Shown here piece by piece: positions 16,926 through 26,001 of a stretch of DNA of 64,000 nt. Position numbers and translations under genes: made by a program. Under the pieces are notes generated by a model, which worked only from the letters and a program-made list of their open reading frames with translations, was not told the origin of the DNA and ran no database searches. The stretch spans positions 248,001 through 312,000 of the forward strand of contig NZ_JAGIAS010000009.1 of NCBI RefSeq assembly GCF_017744695.1, in the 5' to 3' direction. The stretch's first letter is position 1. Every line of letters starts with the position of its first letter. The DNA comes from Dyadobacter sp. Lineage in GTDB: Bacteria; Bacteroidota; Bacteroidia; Cytophagales; Spirosomataceae.

Positions 16926-17687
16926 ATGAAGAAGGCATTCATCACAGGTGCAAGTGGCGGGATCGGGCTCGAAGTAGCCCGGCAGCTTGCTGCCCGACAA
17001 TACCAGATAACCATGGTAGCCCGCAACGAAAATAAGCTCAGGGAAGCTGTGAAGTCCCTGCCAGGGAGCGGCCATTTATTTTTGGCCGCCGATTTGACCG
17101 ACGAACGGGATTTACAGATGGTCGCTGATCATTTGGCCACCTACAAGTACGATCTGCTGGTAAACAATGCAGGTGCAGGGATTTACGGTAGATTTACCGA
17201 TATCAAACTCGATGACCACCTGGCGAATATGCATTTGAATATGGATGCGCTGGTAAGGCTGTCATACAGCTTTTTACAGCATGCTACCTCCGGGGATGCG
17301 CTGGTCAATGTGGGTTCTTTGCTGGCCCATTCTTCGCTGCCCGGCGGGTCGGTTTATGCGGCTACTAAGAGTTTTGTTGCTAACTTTTCCGAATCATTGT
17401 GGTATGAATATAAACGAAATGGCATTTTTGTGATGGGTTTTAACCCGGGCGCCGCCGACTCGGAATTTCATGCTCATGCCGGCCGGACAGCCGGTGATTT
17501 TCCCGAATTTGTGGTTTCCAAGGTCGCCGATGTGGCGCGGGAACTGGTCCAGGCGCTGGAAAACAGGCAAAAACCGCGTGTGATGCAAGGGTGGAAAAAC
17601 CGTCTGATGATGTTTGGTTTTCGCTTCCTGAGCAGGAAGTCGGCAGTTAATATCATGGGGCAAATAAGCCCGGGAATGCGTAGTTAA
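16926..17687 (+). CDS. Short-chain dehydrogenase/reductase (SDR)
   Basis: Classical SDR of about 253 residues with the nucleotide-binding motif GASGGIGLE near the N-terminus, NNAG at about residue 80 and the catalytic YAATK motif. ATG 16926 is preferred to the GTG at 16920 because it directly opens the Rossmann strand (KKAFITGASGG). The C-terminal region carries an unusual basic tail. It is the first gene of an apparent operon with TetR and an RND efflux pump and sits behind a palindromic operator. It may modify the compound that the pump exports or the regulator senses, but the substrate is unknown. Confidence 0.9.
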   Translation: MKKAFITGASGGIGLEVARQLAARQYQITMVARNENKLREAVKSLPGSGHLFLAADLTDERDLQMVADHLATYKYDLLVNNAGAGIYGRFTDIKLDDHLANMHLNMDALVRLSYSFLQHATSGDALVNVGSLLAHSSLPGGSVYAATKSFVANFSESLWYEYKRNGIFVMGFNPGAADSEFHAHAGRTAGDFPEFVVSKVADVARELVQALENRQKPRVMQGWKNRLMMFGFRFLSRKSAVNIMGQISPGMRS

Positions 17688-17714
17688 CATTATTGATCAT
17701 ATACATTATTGAAT

Positions 17715-18323
17715 ATGGGGATTGCAGAACGTAAACTGGAAGAAAAGCAAGAAATGCGTGACCGTATCTTAAACGGAGCGCGAAAGATATTTCTGGAAAA
17801 AGGTTATGAGCAGACCAGTATGCGCAATATCGCCAATGAGATCAATTACAGCCCCGGCTCGATATATTTTCACTTTAAGGACAAAGGCGAGATTTTTCAT
17901 GAGCTTCATAAAGAAGGATTCAGGCTGCTGCTCACTCAGCTGAAAATATTGAATAAGGTGGCCGACCCTTTCGAACGTTTGAAGGCGGTTGGGCGCATTT
18001 TTATTCAGTTCGCGCAGGAAAATAAGGATTACTACAACCTGATGTTTATTGTCGAAGAGCCGGCGAAGTCACCTGGGGCGGGCGGATTCCAGATCGCTCA
18101 GGAGGCAATCAACCACTTGCTGGGCATCGTCAAGGAATGCCAGCAGAAAGGCAGGTTCAAAGACATGGACACGGAGTATTTTACGTTCATGGTCCTCTCT
18201 GCGATGCATGGTATCTGCGCGCTTTTCTGCAAGGACCGCGCCACGAACTTTGTAACCAAAACCAACGAAGAGCTCATGGAACATGGCTACGAATGTTTTG
18301 TAGCGCTGCTCGAAAAAGGCTAG
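17715..18323 (+). CDS. TetR-family transcriptional repressor of the efflux operon
   Basis: About 202 residues with an N-terminal TetR helix-turn-helix (ARKIFLEKGYEQTSMRNIANE ... GSIYFHFKDKGEIFHEL) and an all-helical C-terminal ligand domain. ATG 17715 is chosen over a TTG at 17709. It lies between the SDR and tolC-like genes, which is the usual place for an autoregulated pump repressor. Palindromes of the form ATTGAACA-N-TGTTCAAT upstream of the SDR gene and of tolC-like are its likely binding sites. The inducing ligand is not predictable. Confidence 0.93.
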   Translation: MGIAERKLEEKQEMRDRILNGARKIFLEKGYEQTSMRNIANEINYSPGSIYFHFKDKGEIFHELHKEGFRLLLTQLKILNKVADPFERLKAVGRIFIQFAQENKDYYNLMFIVEEPAKSPGAGGFQIAQEAINHLLGIVKECQQKGRFKDMDTEYFTFMVLSAMHGICALFCKDRATNFVTKTNEELMEHGYECFVALLEKG

Positions 18324-18341
18324 TCCTTTTTTTGTCCTATT

Positions 18342-18358
18342 ATTGAACAATGTTTAAA
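18342..18358. promoter_or_regulatory. Second TetR operator copy before the tolC-like gene
   Basis: ATTGAACAATGTTTAAA keeps the complete left arm and five or six bases of the right arm of the upstream operator. It overlaps an in-frame ATG at 18350, which argues that translation of the TolC-like protein starts instead at ATG 18368. Confidence 0.5.
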
Positions 18359-18367
18359 ATTAAAACA

Positions 18368-19738
18368 ATGATCAAATCAATTTCAAGATTATCGAAACCG
18401 GCCTGGCACTTGCTGATGGTATTGTCGATGGCAGGTGTTGATAACGCCAGGGCGCAAAGCAAGCTCGATGAATACATTCGGGAAGGGCTCTTATCGAACC
18501 AAAGCATCCGGCAGCAAAATTTTGTGCTTCAAAAAAATGTCGATGCTTTAATGGAAGCAAAAAGCATGTTTCTCCCGCAGGTATCGCTTTTAACAACCTA
18601 TACCAAGGCGGACGGCGGACGTACGATCGATTTTCCGACCGGCGACCTGCTGAACGGGGCTTATGCGACGCTTAATCAGCTGACGGGGAGTAACGCATTC
18701 CCGCAATTGCAGAACCAACGGATACTGCTGAATCCCGATAATTTCTACGACGCCAAATTCCGCACGAGTCTTCCCATTCTCAATGCAGAGCTGATCTACA
18801 ACAAACGGATCAAAACCCAACAGGTGGATCTTCAAAAAGCAGAGGTGATGCTCTATAAGCGCGAGCTGGTAAAGGAAATCAAGACGGCTTATTACAATTA
18901 TCTGAAAGCAAACACGGCCATTGGTATCTATGAGTCCTCTCTGAGGCTTGTTCGGGAGGGCGAAAGGATCAATACCAAACTACACGACAACGACAAGGTA
19001 AACCGTACGGCAGTGATCCGGAGCCGGAACGAGGTGTCTAAAATCAATGCTTCACTTGTCTCGGCAAGGCAAACCGCAGCATCGGCACGTTACTACTTCA
19101 ACTTCCTGCTTAACCGTCCGCTGACTGACAGCATAATGGTAGATCAGGTTACCGCATTGCCCGGGCAGGACGGGCTTCCCGGCGATGATGTCAGCGGCCG
19201 TGAAGAATTATCCAAGCTCGGTATTGCAAAAGATATCAACAGCAATCTCAACGGGCTTGCCAAAGCTTACATCATCCCGAAGGTAGGCACTTACCTGGAT
19301 CTGGGCTCGCAGGCTTTTGACTGGAAGTTCAACAGGCACAGCCGGTACTATTTCCTGGGTGTCTCTTTGGAATGGAATCTCTTTTCCTTCGGCAAAAACA
19401 CTTATAGAATCAAACAGACGCTATCCGACCGCGACGCGATCGCCGCGCAGACCGACTACGTGCGCCAGCAGCTGCTGACGGAGCTCGCGGTCAAGCAGGC
19501 AGGTATGCAAGGTACAATTGCCGAATACCATGCCGCAGAGTCACAGTTGAACACCAGCAAGACCTACTACCAGGACATGGTCAGGCTGTATACGGAAGGT
19601 GCAGCTATCTACATAGAGCTGCTTGATGCGCAAAACCAATGGATCGATGCCCAGCTGCACGCCAATATTGCCCTTTATGACGCATGGATCGCCAACGCGG
19701 CCATTGAACGGGCCAATGCCAGCTTCAACATTCAATAA
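18368..19738 (+). CDS. TolC-family outer-membrane efflux protein
   Basis: About 456 residues with an export signal (LLMVLSMAGVDNARAQ), then the periodic coiled-coil pattern of TolC-type channels, duplicated as two halves. Typical strand-helix features are visible, such as LSLEWNLFSFGKN and the C-terminal LLDAQNQWIDAQLHANIALYDAWIANAAIERA. It is the outer-membrane exit duct for the RND pump encoded by the next two genes. ATG 18368 was chosen because the earlier ATG 18350 lies inside a repressor site and would put a polar extension before the signal peptide. The adaptor gene follows after 11 bp. Confidence 0.9.
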   Translation: MIKSISRLSKPAWHLLMVLSMAGVDNARAQSKLDEYIREGLLSNQSIRQQNFVLQKNVDALMEAKSMFLPQVSLLTTYTKADGGRTIDFPTGDLLNGAYATLNQLTGSNAFPQLQNQRILLNPDNFYDAKFRTSLPILNAELIYNKRIKTQQVDLQKAEVMLYKRELVKEIKTAYYNYLKANTAIGIYESSLRLVREGERINTKLHDNDKVNRTAVIRSRNEVSKINASLVSARQTAASARYYFNFLLNRPLTDSIMVDQVTALPGQDGLPGDDVSGREELSKLGIAKDINSNLNGLAKAYIIPKVGTYLDLGSQAFDWKFNRHSRYYFLGVSLEWNLFSFGKNTYRIKQTLSDRDAIAAQTDYVRQQLLTELAVKQAGMQGTIAEYHAAESQLNTSKTYYQDMVRLYTEGAAIYIELLDAQNQWIDAQLHANIALYDAWIANAAIERANASFNIQ

Positions 19739-19749
19739 TCAGAAACATC

Positions 19750-20802
19750 ATGAAAAGAAATCGTATACTCAGCATCGTGATCGCGACTGCATCGCTGCTG
19801 ACCAGCTGCAAACCAACCCATAAGCAGCAAAATCCAATGGGTGAACCGGACGTCATTGCCGTTAAGACCTCTGCCGTATCTGTTTTAACGGTACCCGACC
19901 ATATCCATGCCACCGGCCTTGTAAGTACAGAAGATGAAGCCAGGTATTCCTTCAAGATAGGTGGGGTGATCAGCCGCATTTTTGTAGATGAAGGGCAGTT
20001 CTTCAAAAAGGGCCAGCTACTGGCAACGCTCAATGCCACCGAAATATCGGCTGGCCTGGAACAAACCGATTTAAGCATGGAAAAGGCCCGGCGTGATTAC
20101 GGCCGCGCGGTTAACCTTTACCGCGACAGCGTATATACTTTGGAACAATTACAGAATACCAAAACGGCCCTGGACATTGCTGTGAAGGCCCGGGAGGCCA
20201 CCGCGTTCAATGAGCAGTATTCAAAGATATATGCGGCGTCCGACGGTTTTGTAACCCAAAAGATCGCCAGTGAAGGCGAGGTGGTTAGTGGCGGCATGCC
20301 GGTGCTGCTGATCAATTCAACCCGGCAGCACAACAGTTATGTCCTCAAAGTGGGCGTCACCGACCGTGAATGGGCTGTTATCAACCCCGGACAGCCGGCA
20401 ACGGTAACCCTGGACGGTTACGGGAGCCAAAAATTTGACGCAGTGGTGTTCCGCAAGTCGCAATCCGCAGACACGCAGCTGGGCTCTTTTCAGATCGAAT
20501 TGAAACTTTCTTTAAATAATGTAAGGCCTGCGGTAGGCATGTTTGGGAAAGCGGAAATCGCAACCCGGCAGCAAGACAGGCTAATGGTTATCCCATACGG
20601 ATCATTGGTGGAGGCAGACGGCAACAAAGGTTTCGTGTTTACGCCGGTCGGGACCAATCGGGTTAAGAAAATACCGGTTACGATCCTTCGGTTCGACAAC
20701 GAAAGGGTGTACCTGAAAGACAAGCTCGAAGGGATAAACGAAATAGTCATTTCCAACAGCGCCTATCTGAATGAGCAATCCGCTATCAAAATCATCCGGT
20801 AA
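19750..20802 (+). CDS. RND efflux periplasmic adaptor (membrane fusion) lipoprotein
   Basis: A 350-residue HlyD/AcrA-type adaptor. The signal sequence ends in a lipobox (LLTSCKP), so it is anchored as a lipoprotein. The barrel-sandwich halves are visible (ARYSFKIGGVISRIFVDEGQFFKKGQLLATLN and ASDGFVTQKIASEGEVVSGG), separated by a short helical hairpin, and a C-terminal membrane-proximal domain follows. It bridges the inner-membrane pump to the TolC channel. It lies 11 bp after tolC-like and 11 bp before the pump gene, a tight operon. Confidence 0.93.
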   Translation: MKRNRILSIVIATASLLTSCKPTHKQQNPMGEPDVIAVKTSAVSVLTVPDHIHATGLVSTEDEARYSFKIGGVISRIFVDEGQFFKKGQLLATLNATEISAGLEQTDLSMEKARRDYGRAVNLYRDSVYTLEQLQNTKTALDIAVKAREATAFNEQYSKIYAASDGFVTQKIASEGEVVSGGMPVLLINSTRQHNSYVLKVGVTDREWAVINPGQPATVTLDGYGSQKFDAVVFRKSQSADTQLGSFQIELKLSLNNVRPAVGMFGKAEIATRQQDRLMVIPYGSLVEADGNKGFVFTPVGTNRVKKIPVTILRFDNERVYLKDKLEGINEIVISNSAYLNEQSAIKIIR

Positions 20803-20813
20803 TACCCACAGCT

Positions 20814-23800
20814 ATGAAAATCACAAATTTTTCTGTCAGAAACTATCAGTTCACGTTGATAATATTTCTTCTTGTCGCGGTAGTCGGTGTGCTTACGCTA
20901 TTCACCATGCCGCGCTCGGAAGACCCGACCACGCATCCGCCGCAATATCTGATCACGGTCATTTATCCCGGTACCAGTCCCAAGGACATGGAAGAGCAGG
21001 TAGTAAAGCCCATTGAAAACAAAATCTATGGACTTGAAAATATTGAAAAGATACTGACCACCGTAGAGGACGGGGTGGCGGTGATCCAGCCTAAGTTCAA
21101 ATACGGCGTGGATGTGGACAACAAGTATCAGGAGATTTCGACGGAAATCAATGCTTTGAAGAACAGCGAGCTTCCCAAAGACATTTACCTGATCAAAACG
21201 GAAAAGATATCTTCTGCCGATGTAAAGATTTTGCAAATCGCCCTGGTGTCCGACAATGCCTCGGGGAAACTGCTGAGGGACAAAGCCGATATGCTTAAGA
21301 CCCGTCTGGAGAAAATCACCAACCTGAAAGAGGTGAGGTATTTCGGCATGCCCGAGCAGCAGATCCGCATCGACATGCACCTGGATAAGCTGGCTCAGCA
21401 AAAAATACCGCTGAATGTCGTCATAGGCAGCCTCCAAAGCGAAGCGGCGGATATCCCGGGAGGCAGCATTAACCTGGAAAGCAAGATCTTCAACGTAAAG
21501 ACGAGCGGCAAGTTCAAGACCGTCGACGATGTAGCCAATACCGTTATTTATAATGCAGGCGGCAAGATCGTATACCTGAGCGATGTGGCCGATGTGAGCT
21601 ACAAGGACGGCACGGTCGATCACATTACCCGTTTGAACGGGCACCGCAGCGTACTGGTCACCGCGGCGATGAAAGATAACGTCAATATTGCGGCGGTGCA
21701 GCAGGAGTTCCTTCCGGTGCTCGAAGCATTTTCCAAAGAGCTTCCGGGTAATATCCGCTTGGTCAAGAACTTCGATCAGGCCAACATGGTCTCGCAGCGC
21801 CTGGGGCATCTGGGTTTTGATTTCGCGCTGGCCATTTTACTGGTGGTCATTACCCTTTTGCCTCTGGGTTTCAGGGCATCGCTGATCGTAATGATCTCGA
21901 TTCCTCTTTCGTTGGCGTTGGGTCTTATCGCCTTAAATGCCCTGGGGTACTCTTTAAACCAGCTAAGTATCGTCGGGTTGGTTGTGGCGTTGGGCTTGTT
22001 GGTCGATGACAGTATTGTGGTGGTGGAAAACATAGAAAGGTGGCTCAGGGAGGGGCACTCGCGAAAAGATGCCATTCTAAAAGGGACGAAGCAGATCGGG
22101 GTTGCGGTGGTGGGATGTACGGCCACTTTGGTCATTGCATTTTTACCGCTGGCTTTTTTGCCTGACGTGGCCGGAGAATTCATCCGCAGCCTGCCGGTAG
22201 CGATCATGACCAGCGTTCTGGCTTCTATGATCGTGGCATTAACGCTGGTACCATTTCTGGGAAGCCGGATGTTGAAAACGCACACGCACGGAGAGGGCAA
22301 TGTGTTTTTGAAGTATCTGCAAAAATTCCTGACCTGTGCTTACAGCCGCGTCATGCCTTTGGCTTTAAAGTGGCCCAAAACCACAGTCGCGTTATCGCTG
22401 GCTTTAAGCGGACTTGCTTTTTTTCTGTTCACCGTAACCGGGTTCAAGCTTTTTCCTACGTCTGAAAAGCCGATGTTTCTTATCAACATCAAAATGCCTT
22501 TACAGGCCGACATCCCCGAGAGCGACCGCGTAACCAGGCTTGTAGAGCATGAATTGAAAAAACACAAAGAGATCGTCTATTATACAGCCAATGTGGCCAA
22601 AGGCAATCCACAGGTCTATTATAACGTACACCAGCAGGATGTAAAGCCGGATTTCGGACAGGTATTTGTGCAGCTGGATGACGAGGCCAGTCCCGGTGAA
22701 AAAACGGCGCTGATCAAAAAGCTTAGAGCGAAGTTCAAAGATTTTCCGTTTGCAAGAATTGAAGTAAAAGATTTCGAGCAGGGAACGCCTATCGAGGCCA
22801 ATATCGTCGTCAGGCTTTTTGGCGAAGATCAGCAAAAGCTCCGGGAGCTCTCTTTCAAGGTGGAAGAGCTGCTTAAAAAACATCCCGGGACCTTTTATGT
22901 CAACAACGAGTTGAATACCTACAAGTCGGACCTGAAAATAAGGATCGACAAGGAAAAGGCCCGGACCCTGGGTGTGCTTACCAGTGATGTGGACAGGGTG
23001 ATCCGGATGGCCGTGGCGGGACTCACCGTGGGGGATTATATCGACGACCGGGGCGATTCCCGCAGCGTTGTGATCACCCTTCCCAGGGATAAGTTCACGA
23101 ATCTGGATGCATTTAAGAATTTGTATGTTAATAACCTTCAAGGCAAACCAGTCCTTGTCGACCAGATCGCAACGATCGAATTTGAAACTTCACCGACTGC
23201 AATTAACCATTTTAATAAATCACGTTTTGCGAAAGTGACCTCGCTGGTCAAAGAAGGTGTGCTGGCTAACGACGTTTTGAAAGAAATCGTACCTCAGCTG
23301 GACAAGCTGAAAATGCCGCCGGGTTATTATTACAAGCTGTCGGGGGAAGCGGAATCCGAAGGCGACGCGCTGGGCGGCAACTTCCTGTCGGTGATCCTGC
23401 TCAGCGGCTTTTTGTTTGTGGGTGTGCTATTGCTGCAATTCAAAACTTTCAAGGGTATTATCATCGTATTATCGATTATACCCTTGGGGATACTTGGCGG
23501 GGTGGTATTTCTGCTGCTGACAGGCAGCCCTATGTCACTGGTCTCTATTATTGGTTTTATCGGTCTGTCGGGTATCCAGGTCAAAAACTCACTGCTACTC
23601 GTTGATTTTACCAACCAGCTGCGCGCGGAGGGATATAGTATAGAGGAAGCCATCAACATGGCCGGTGAAACGCGCTTTCTTCCCGTTGTGCTTACTTCTA
23701 TCACGGCGATATGCGGACTACTGCCGATCGCGCTTAACCCTAATCCCCTTATTGCTCCACTGGCGGTTGTACTGATTGGCGGCCTGATTAGCTCCACAAT

Positions 23801-23864
23801 ACTTTCCCGGATCGTTACGCCGGTGATGTACAAGCTGATTCCGCCCAATATTGAAATGGACTGA
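20814..23864 (+). CDS. RND-family efflux permease (AcrB/HAE1-like)
   Basis: A 1016-residue inner-membrane proton-driven pump. It has the typical two-fold repeat of a transmembrane helix followed by a large periplasmic loop and a block of membrane helices. The first helix begins YQFTLIIFLLVAVVGVLTLF. The paired aspartates of the proton relay are seen in transmembrane segment 4 (ALGLLVDDSIVVVENIER), and the second-half block contains GFIGLSGIQVKNSLLLVDF. The family exports drugs, solvents or metabolites; the presence of two Asp residues and no metal-site pattern favours a drug or lipophile pump rather than a heavy-metal one. It is the last gene of the TetR-controlled operon. Confidence 0.94.
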   Translation: MKITNFSVRNYQFTLIIFLLVAVVGVLTLFTMPRSEDPTTHPPQYLITVIYPGTSPKDMEEQVVKPIENKIYGLENIEKILTTVEDGVAVIQPKFKYGVDVDNKYQEISTEINALKNSELPKDIYLIKTEKISSADVKILQIALVSDNASGKLLRDKADMLKTRLEKITNLKEVRYFGMPEQQIRIDMHLDKLAQQKIPLNVVIGSLQSEAADIPGGSINLESKIFNVKTSGKFKTVDDVANTVIYNAGGKIVYLSDVADVSYKDGTVDHITRLNGHRSVLVTAAMKDNVNIAAVQQEFLPVLEAFSKELPGNIRLVKNFDQANMVSQRLGHLGFDFALAILLVVITLLPLGFRASLIVMISIPLSLALGLIALNALGYSLNQLSIVGLVVALGLLVDDSIVVVENIERWLREGHSRKDAILKGTKQIGVAVVGCTATLVIAFLPLAFLPDVAGEFIRSLPVAIMTSVLASMIVALTLVPFLGSRMLKTHTHGEGNVFLKYLQKFLTCAYSRVMPLALKWPKTTVALSLALSGLAFFLFTVTGFKLFPTSEKPMFLINIKMPLQADIPESDRVTRLVEHELKKHKEIVYYTANVAKGNPQVYYNVHQQDVKPDFGQVFVQLDDEASPGEKTALIKKLRAKFKDFPFARIEVKDFEQGTPIEANIVVRLFGEDQQKLRELSFKVEELLKKHPGTFYVNNELNTYKSDLKIRIDKEKARTLGVLTSDVDRVIRMAVAGLTVGDYIDDRGDSRSVVITLPRDKFTNLDAFKNLYVNNLQGKPVLVDQIATIEFETSPTAINHFNKSRFAKVTSLVKEGVLANDVLKEIVPQLDKLKMPPGYYYKLSGEAESEGDALGGNFLSVILLSGFLFVGVLLLQFKTFKGIIIVLSIIPLGILGGVVFLLLTGSPMSLVSIIGFIGLSGIQVKNSLLLVDFTNQLRAEGYSIEEAINMAGETRFLPVVLTSITAICGLLPIALNPNPLIAPLAVVLIGGLISSTILSRIVTPVMYKLIPPNIEMD

Positions 23865-24001
23865 TAAGGCACATGTCAGGTTGTCCTCGTGCTTCAAATA
23901 CGCTCACCGGATTTCGGATACAAATCTCCCGGATATGGTTAATCCTGCTGCACGCGACCTTCCTAGTTTTGCATTGGTTAAAACAAACAAATACCAACAG
24001 T

Positions 24002-25003
24002 ATGAAACTTGTAAAATTAGGAAGTCAGGGGCTCGTGGTGCCGTCGCTAGGGCTGGGCTGTATGGGAATGACTGGCATGGCGCATATGGATATTTATGGC
24101 AAAGCGGATGAAGCCGAAGCCATTGCCACCATACACCGCTCGCTCGAACTTGGCGGGAATTTTCTCGACACAGCCGATCTTTACGGCCCGCTCGTCAACG
24201 AACAGCTCATTGCCAGGGCAACGAAAGGACGAAGGGGCGATTACCTGATCGCCACGAAGTTTGGCTGGGAAATCGACGATAATGCGCAGATTACCTGGAA
24301 GTTCAGGGCAGATAAGGCTTATGTGAAGAAAGCCGCGGAGCGCTCGCTCGAAAACCTGAAAACCGACTACATTGATCTGTACTATTTGCACCGGCTCGAC
24401 GCCAATACACCCATTGAGGAAACCGTGGAGGCCATGTCTGACCTGGTAAAGGAAGGCAAAGTGCGTTACATCGGATTGTCGGAAGTTTCTGCTGAAACTG
24501 TCCGCAGAGCCCATGCGATCCACCCGGTCACTGCGGTGCAAACCGAGTATTCACTCTTTGAACGCAATCCCGAAGAAGCAGGCATTATGAGAGCGCTGGA
24601 AGAACTTGGCGTTGGCTTTGTGGCGTATTCGCCGCTAGGTCGCGGGTTTATTTCGGGCGAACTGAAAACGCCGGATGATCTTGCCGAAGACGATTTCAGA
24701 CGGAGTATCCCACGCTTTCAGGGTGAGCAGTTTTACAAAAACCTGGATTTGCTTGCGGAAATCCAGCGCATGGCGGAGGAGAAGCAGGTAACGTCCTCGC
24801 AGCTGGCGCTGGCGTGGGTGATGGCCAAAGGCGCCGTGCCCATTCCGGGAACGAAGCGCCGAAAGTACCTGGTAGAAAATATCGCTGCCACCGAAATCGT
24901 GCTCAGCCATGACGATCTGGCGCGGTTGGAAGCCATTATTCCATTGGGGACTGAAACGGGCGATCGGTACGACAAATTTGGTATGGACGCGATTGACCGC
25001 TAA
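24002..25003 (+). CDS. Aldo/keto reductase
   Basis: A 333-residue NADPH-dependent aldo/keto reductase. The catalytic tetrad is visible: Asp and Tyr in LDTADLYG, Lys in IATKFGWE and His in LYYLHRLD. The C-terminal cofactor-binding segment PIPGTKRRKYLVEN is also present. The frame is open from 23873, but ATG 24002 is preferred because family members start with the KLGSQGLVVPSLGLGCMGM strand. A GC-rich hairpin follows the stop codon. The next gene is an AraC regulator in the same direction, a frequent neighbour of such reductases. Physiological substrate unknown. Confidence 0.93.
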   Translation: MKLVKLGSQGLVVPSLGLGCMGMTGMAHMDIYGKADEAEAIATIHRSLELGGNFLDTADLYGPLVNEQLIARATKGRRGDYLIATKFGWEIDDNAQITWKFRADKAYVKKAAERSLENLKTDYIDLYYLHRLDANTPIEETVEAMSDLVKEGKVRYIGLSEVSAETVRRAHAIHPVTAVQTEYSLFERNPEEAGIMRALEELGVGFVAYSPLGRGFISGELKTPDDLAEDDFRRSIPRFQGEQFYKNLDLLAEIQRMAEEKQVTSSQLALAWVMAKGAVPIPGTKRRKYLVENIAATEIVLSHDDLARLEAIIPLGTETGDRYDKFGMDAIDR

Positions 25004-25010
25004 CTCATGT

Positions 25011-25045
25011 GCGGGCAGGGTAACGTTCCTGCCCGTATGTTTTAT
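25011..25045 (+). terminator. Terminator after aldo/keto reductase
   Basis: The stem CGGGCAGG (25012-25019) pairs with CCTGCCCG (25028-25035) around an 8-nt loop and is followed by TATGTTTTAT. It lies 8 bp after the reductase stop and overlaps a possible early start of the AraC gene, which supports the later ATG at 25055. Confidence 0.6.
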
Positions 25046-25054
25046 ATTTATCAA

Positions 25055-25972
25055 ATGAAAAGGCAGACCCCCTATATAATCCATTCTATTTCGGAGCAGC
25101 ACCGGCTACTGGGCTTACCAAAGCCTGTGCACCCGCTGGTGAGCGTCTTCGATTTTAACGAAATGGATCATGCCCATGCCGATACCGGCAGGGAGATGCT
25201 CGTCATGGATATGTATTGTACTTCATTGAAAAGAAATGTGATCGGCAAGGTACGTTACGGGCAGGGTTTCTGCGATTTTGATGAAGGAATCATGTTTTGC
25301 ACGGCGCCCGGCCAGGTGGTCAGCAATATTTCGGAAGACCATAGGCCCAGCGGCTGCTGCGTGGTATTCCACCCCGATTTTATCAGACGTCACCCGCTCG
25401 GGCAGCGCATGAAAGAATACAGTTTTTTCGACTATGCCGTCAGCGAGGCGCTTCACCTCTCCGAACAGGAGGAAGGCCTGGTGCTGTCGGTCATGAAAAT
25501 GCTCGGAGAGGAAATCAGCGGGCGGATCGACGCATATTCCGAAAATGTGATCATCGCGCACCTGGAACTGCTTTTAAGTTACGGGCAACGTTTTTATGGC
25601 AGGCAATTCCTGACCCGAAAACCCGTTACCAGCGACGTGCTCATGCGACTGGAAGAGCTCCTGGCTGATTACTTCGCCAGCGACCGGCCCATTTCCGAAG
25701 GTTTGCCGACGGTATCCTATTTGGCCAGTCAGCTGAATTTTTCCGACAACTACCTGAGCGATCTGCTCAAAAGCCTCACCGGTCAAAACACGCAACAGCA
25801 CATTCACCGGTTTGTAATCGAGAGGGCCAAAACGCTGCTTACCCAAACGCTGCTCACCGTAAGCGAGATCGGTTTCAAGCTGGGTTTTGAATTTCCTCAA
25901 TCGTTCAGTAGACTTTTTAAAAGCAAAACAAATACTACTCCGCTTGATTATCGTCGGTCCTTTCATCGCTGA
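25055..25972 (+). CDS. AraC-family transcriptional regulator (cytoplasmic)
   Basis: About 305 residues: an N-terminal cupin-like sensory domain (to about residue 170) and a C-terminal AraC double helix-turn-helix (about 205-305) with the signature TLLTVSEIGFKLGFEFPQSFSRLFKSKTNTTPLDYR split over two helices. ATG 25055 was chosen because the in-frame ATG at 25007 lies within the terminator hairpin. Placed next to an aldo/keto reductase, it may respond to aldehydes or a metabolite of that enzyme, by analogy with similar gene pairs. No operator was identified. Confidence 0.88.
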   Translation: MKRQTPYIIHSISEQHRLLGLPKPVHPLVSVFDFNEMDHAHADTGREMLVMDMYCTSLKRNVIGKVRYGQGFCDFDEGIMFCTAPGQVVSNISEDHRPSGCCVVFHPDFIRRHPLGQRMKEYSFFDYAVSEALHLSEQEEGLVLSVMKMLGEEISGRIDAYSENVIIAHLELLLSYGQRFYGRQFLTRKPVTSDVLMRLEELLADYFASDRPISEGLPTVSYLASQLNFSDNYLSDLLKSLTGQNTQQHIHRFVIERAKTLLTQTLLTVSEIGFKLGFEFPQSFSRLFKSKTNTTPLDYRRSFHR

Positions 25973-26001
25973 ATGGTATGCTGATCCAGCCCGATCTGAT
26001 T

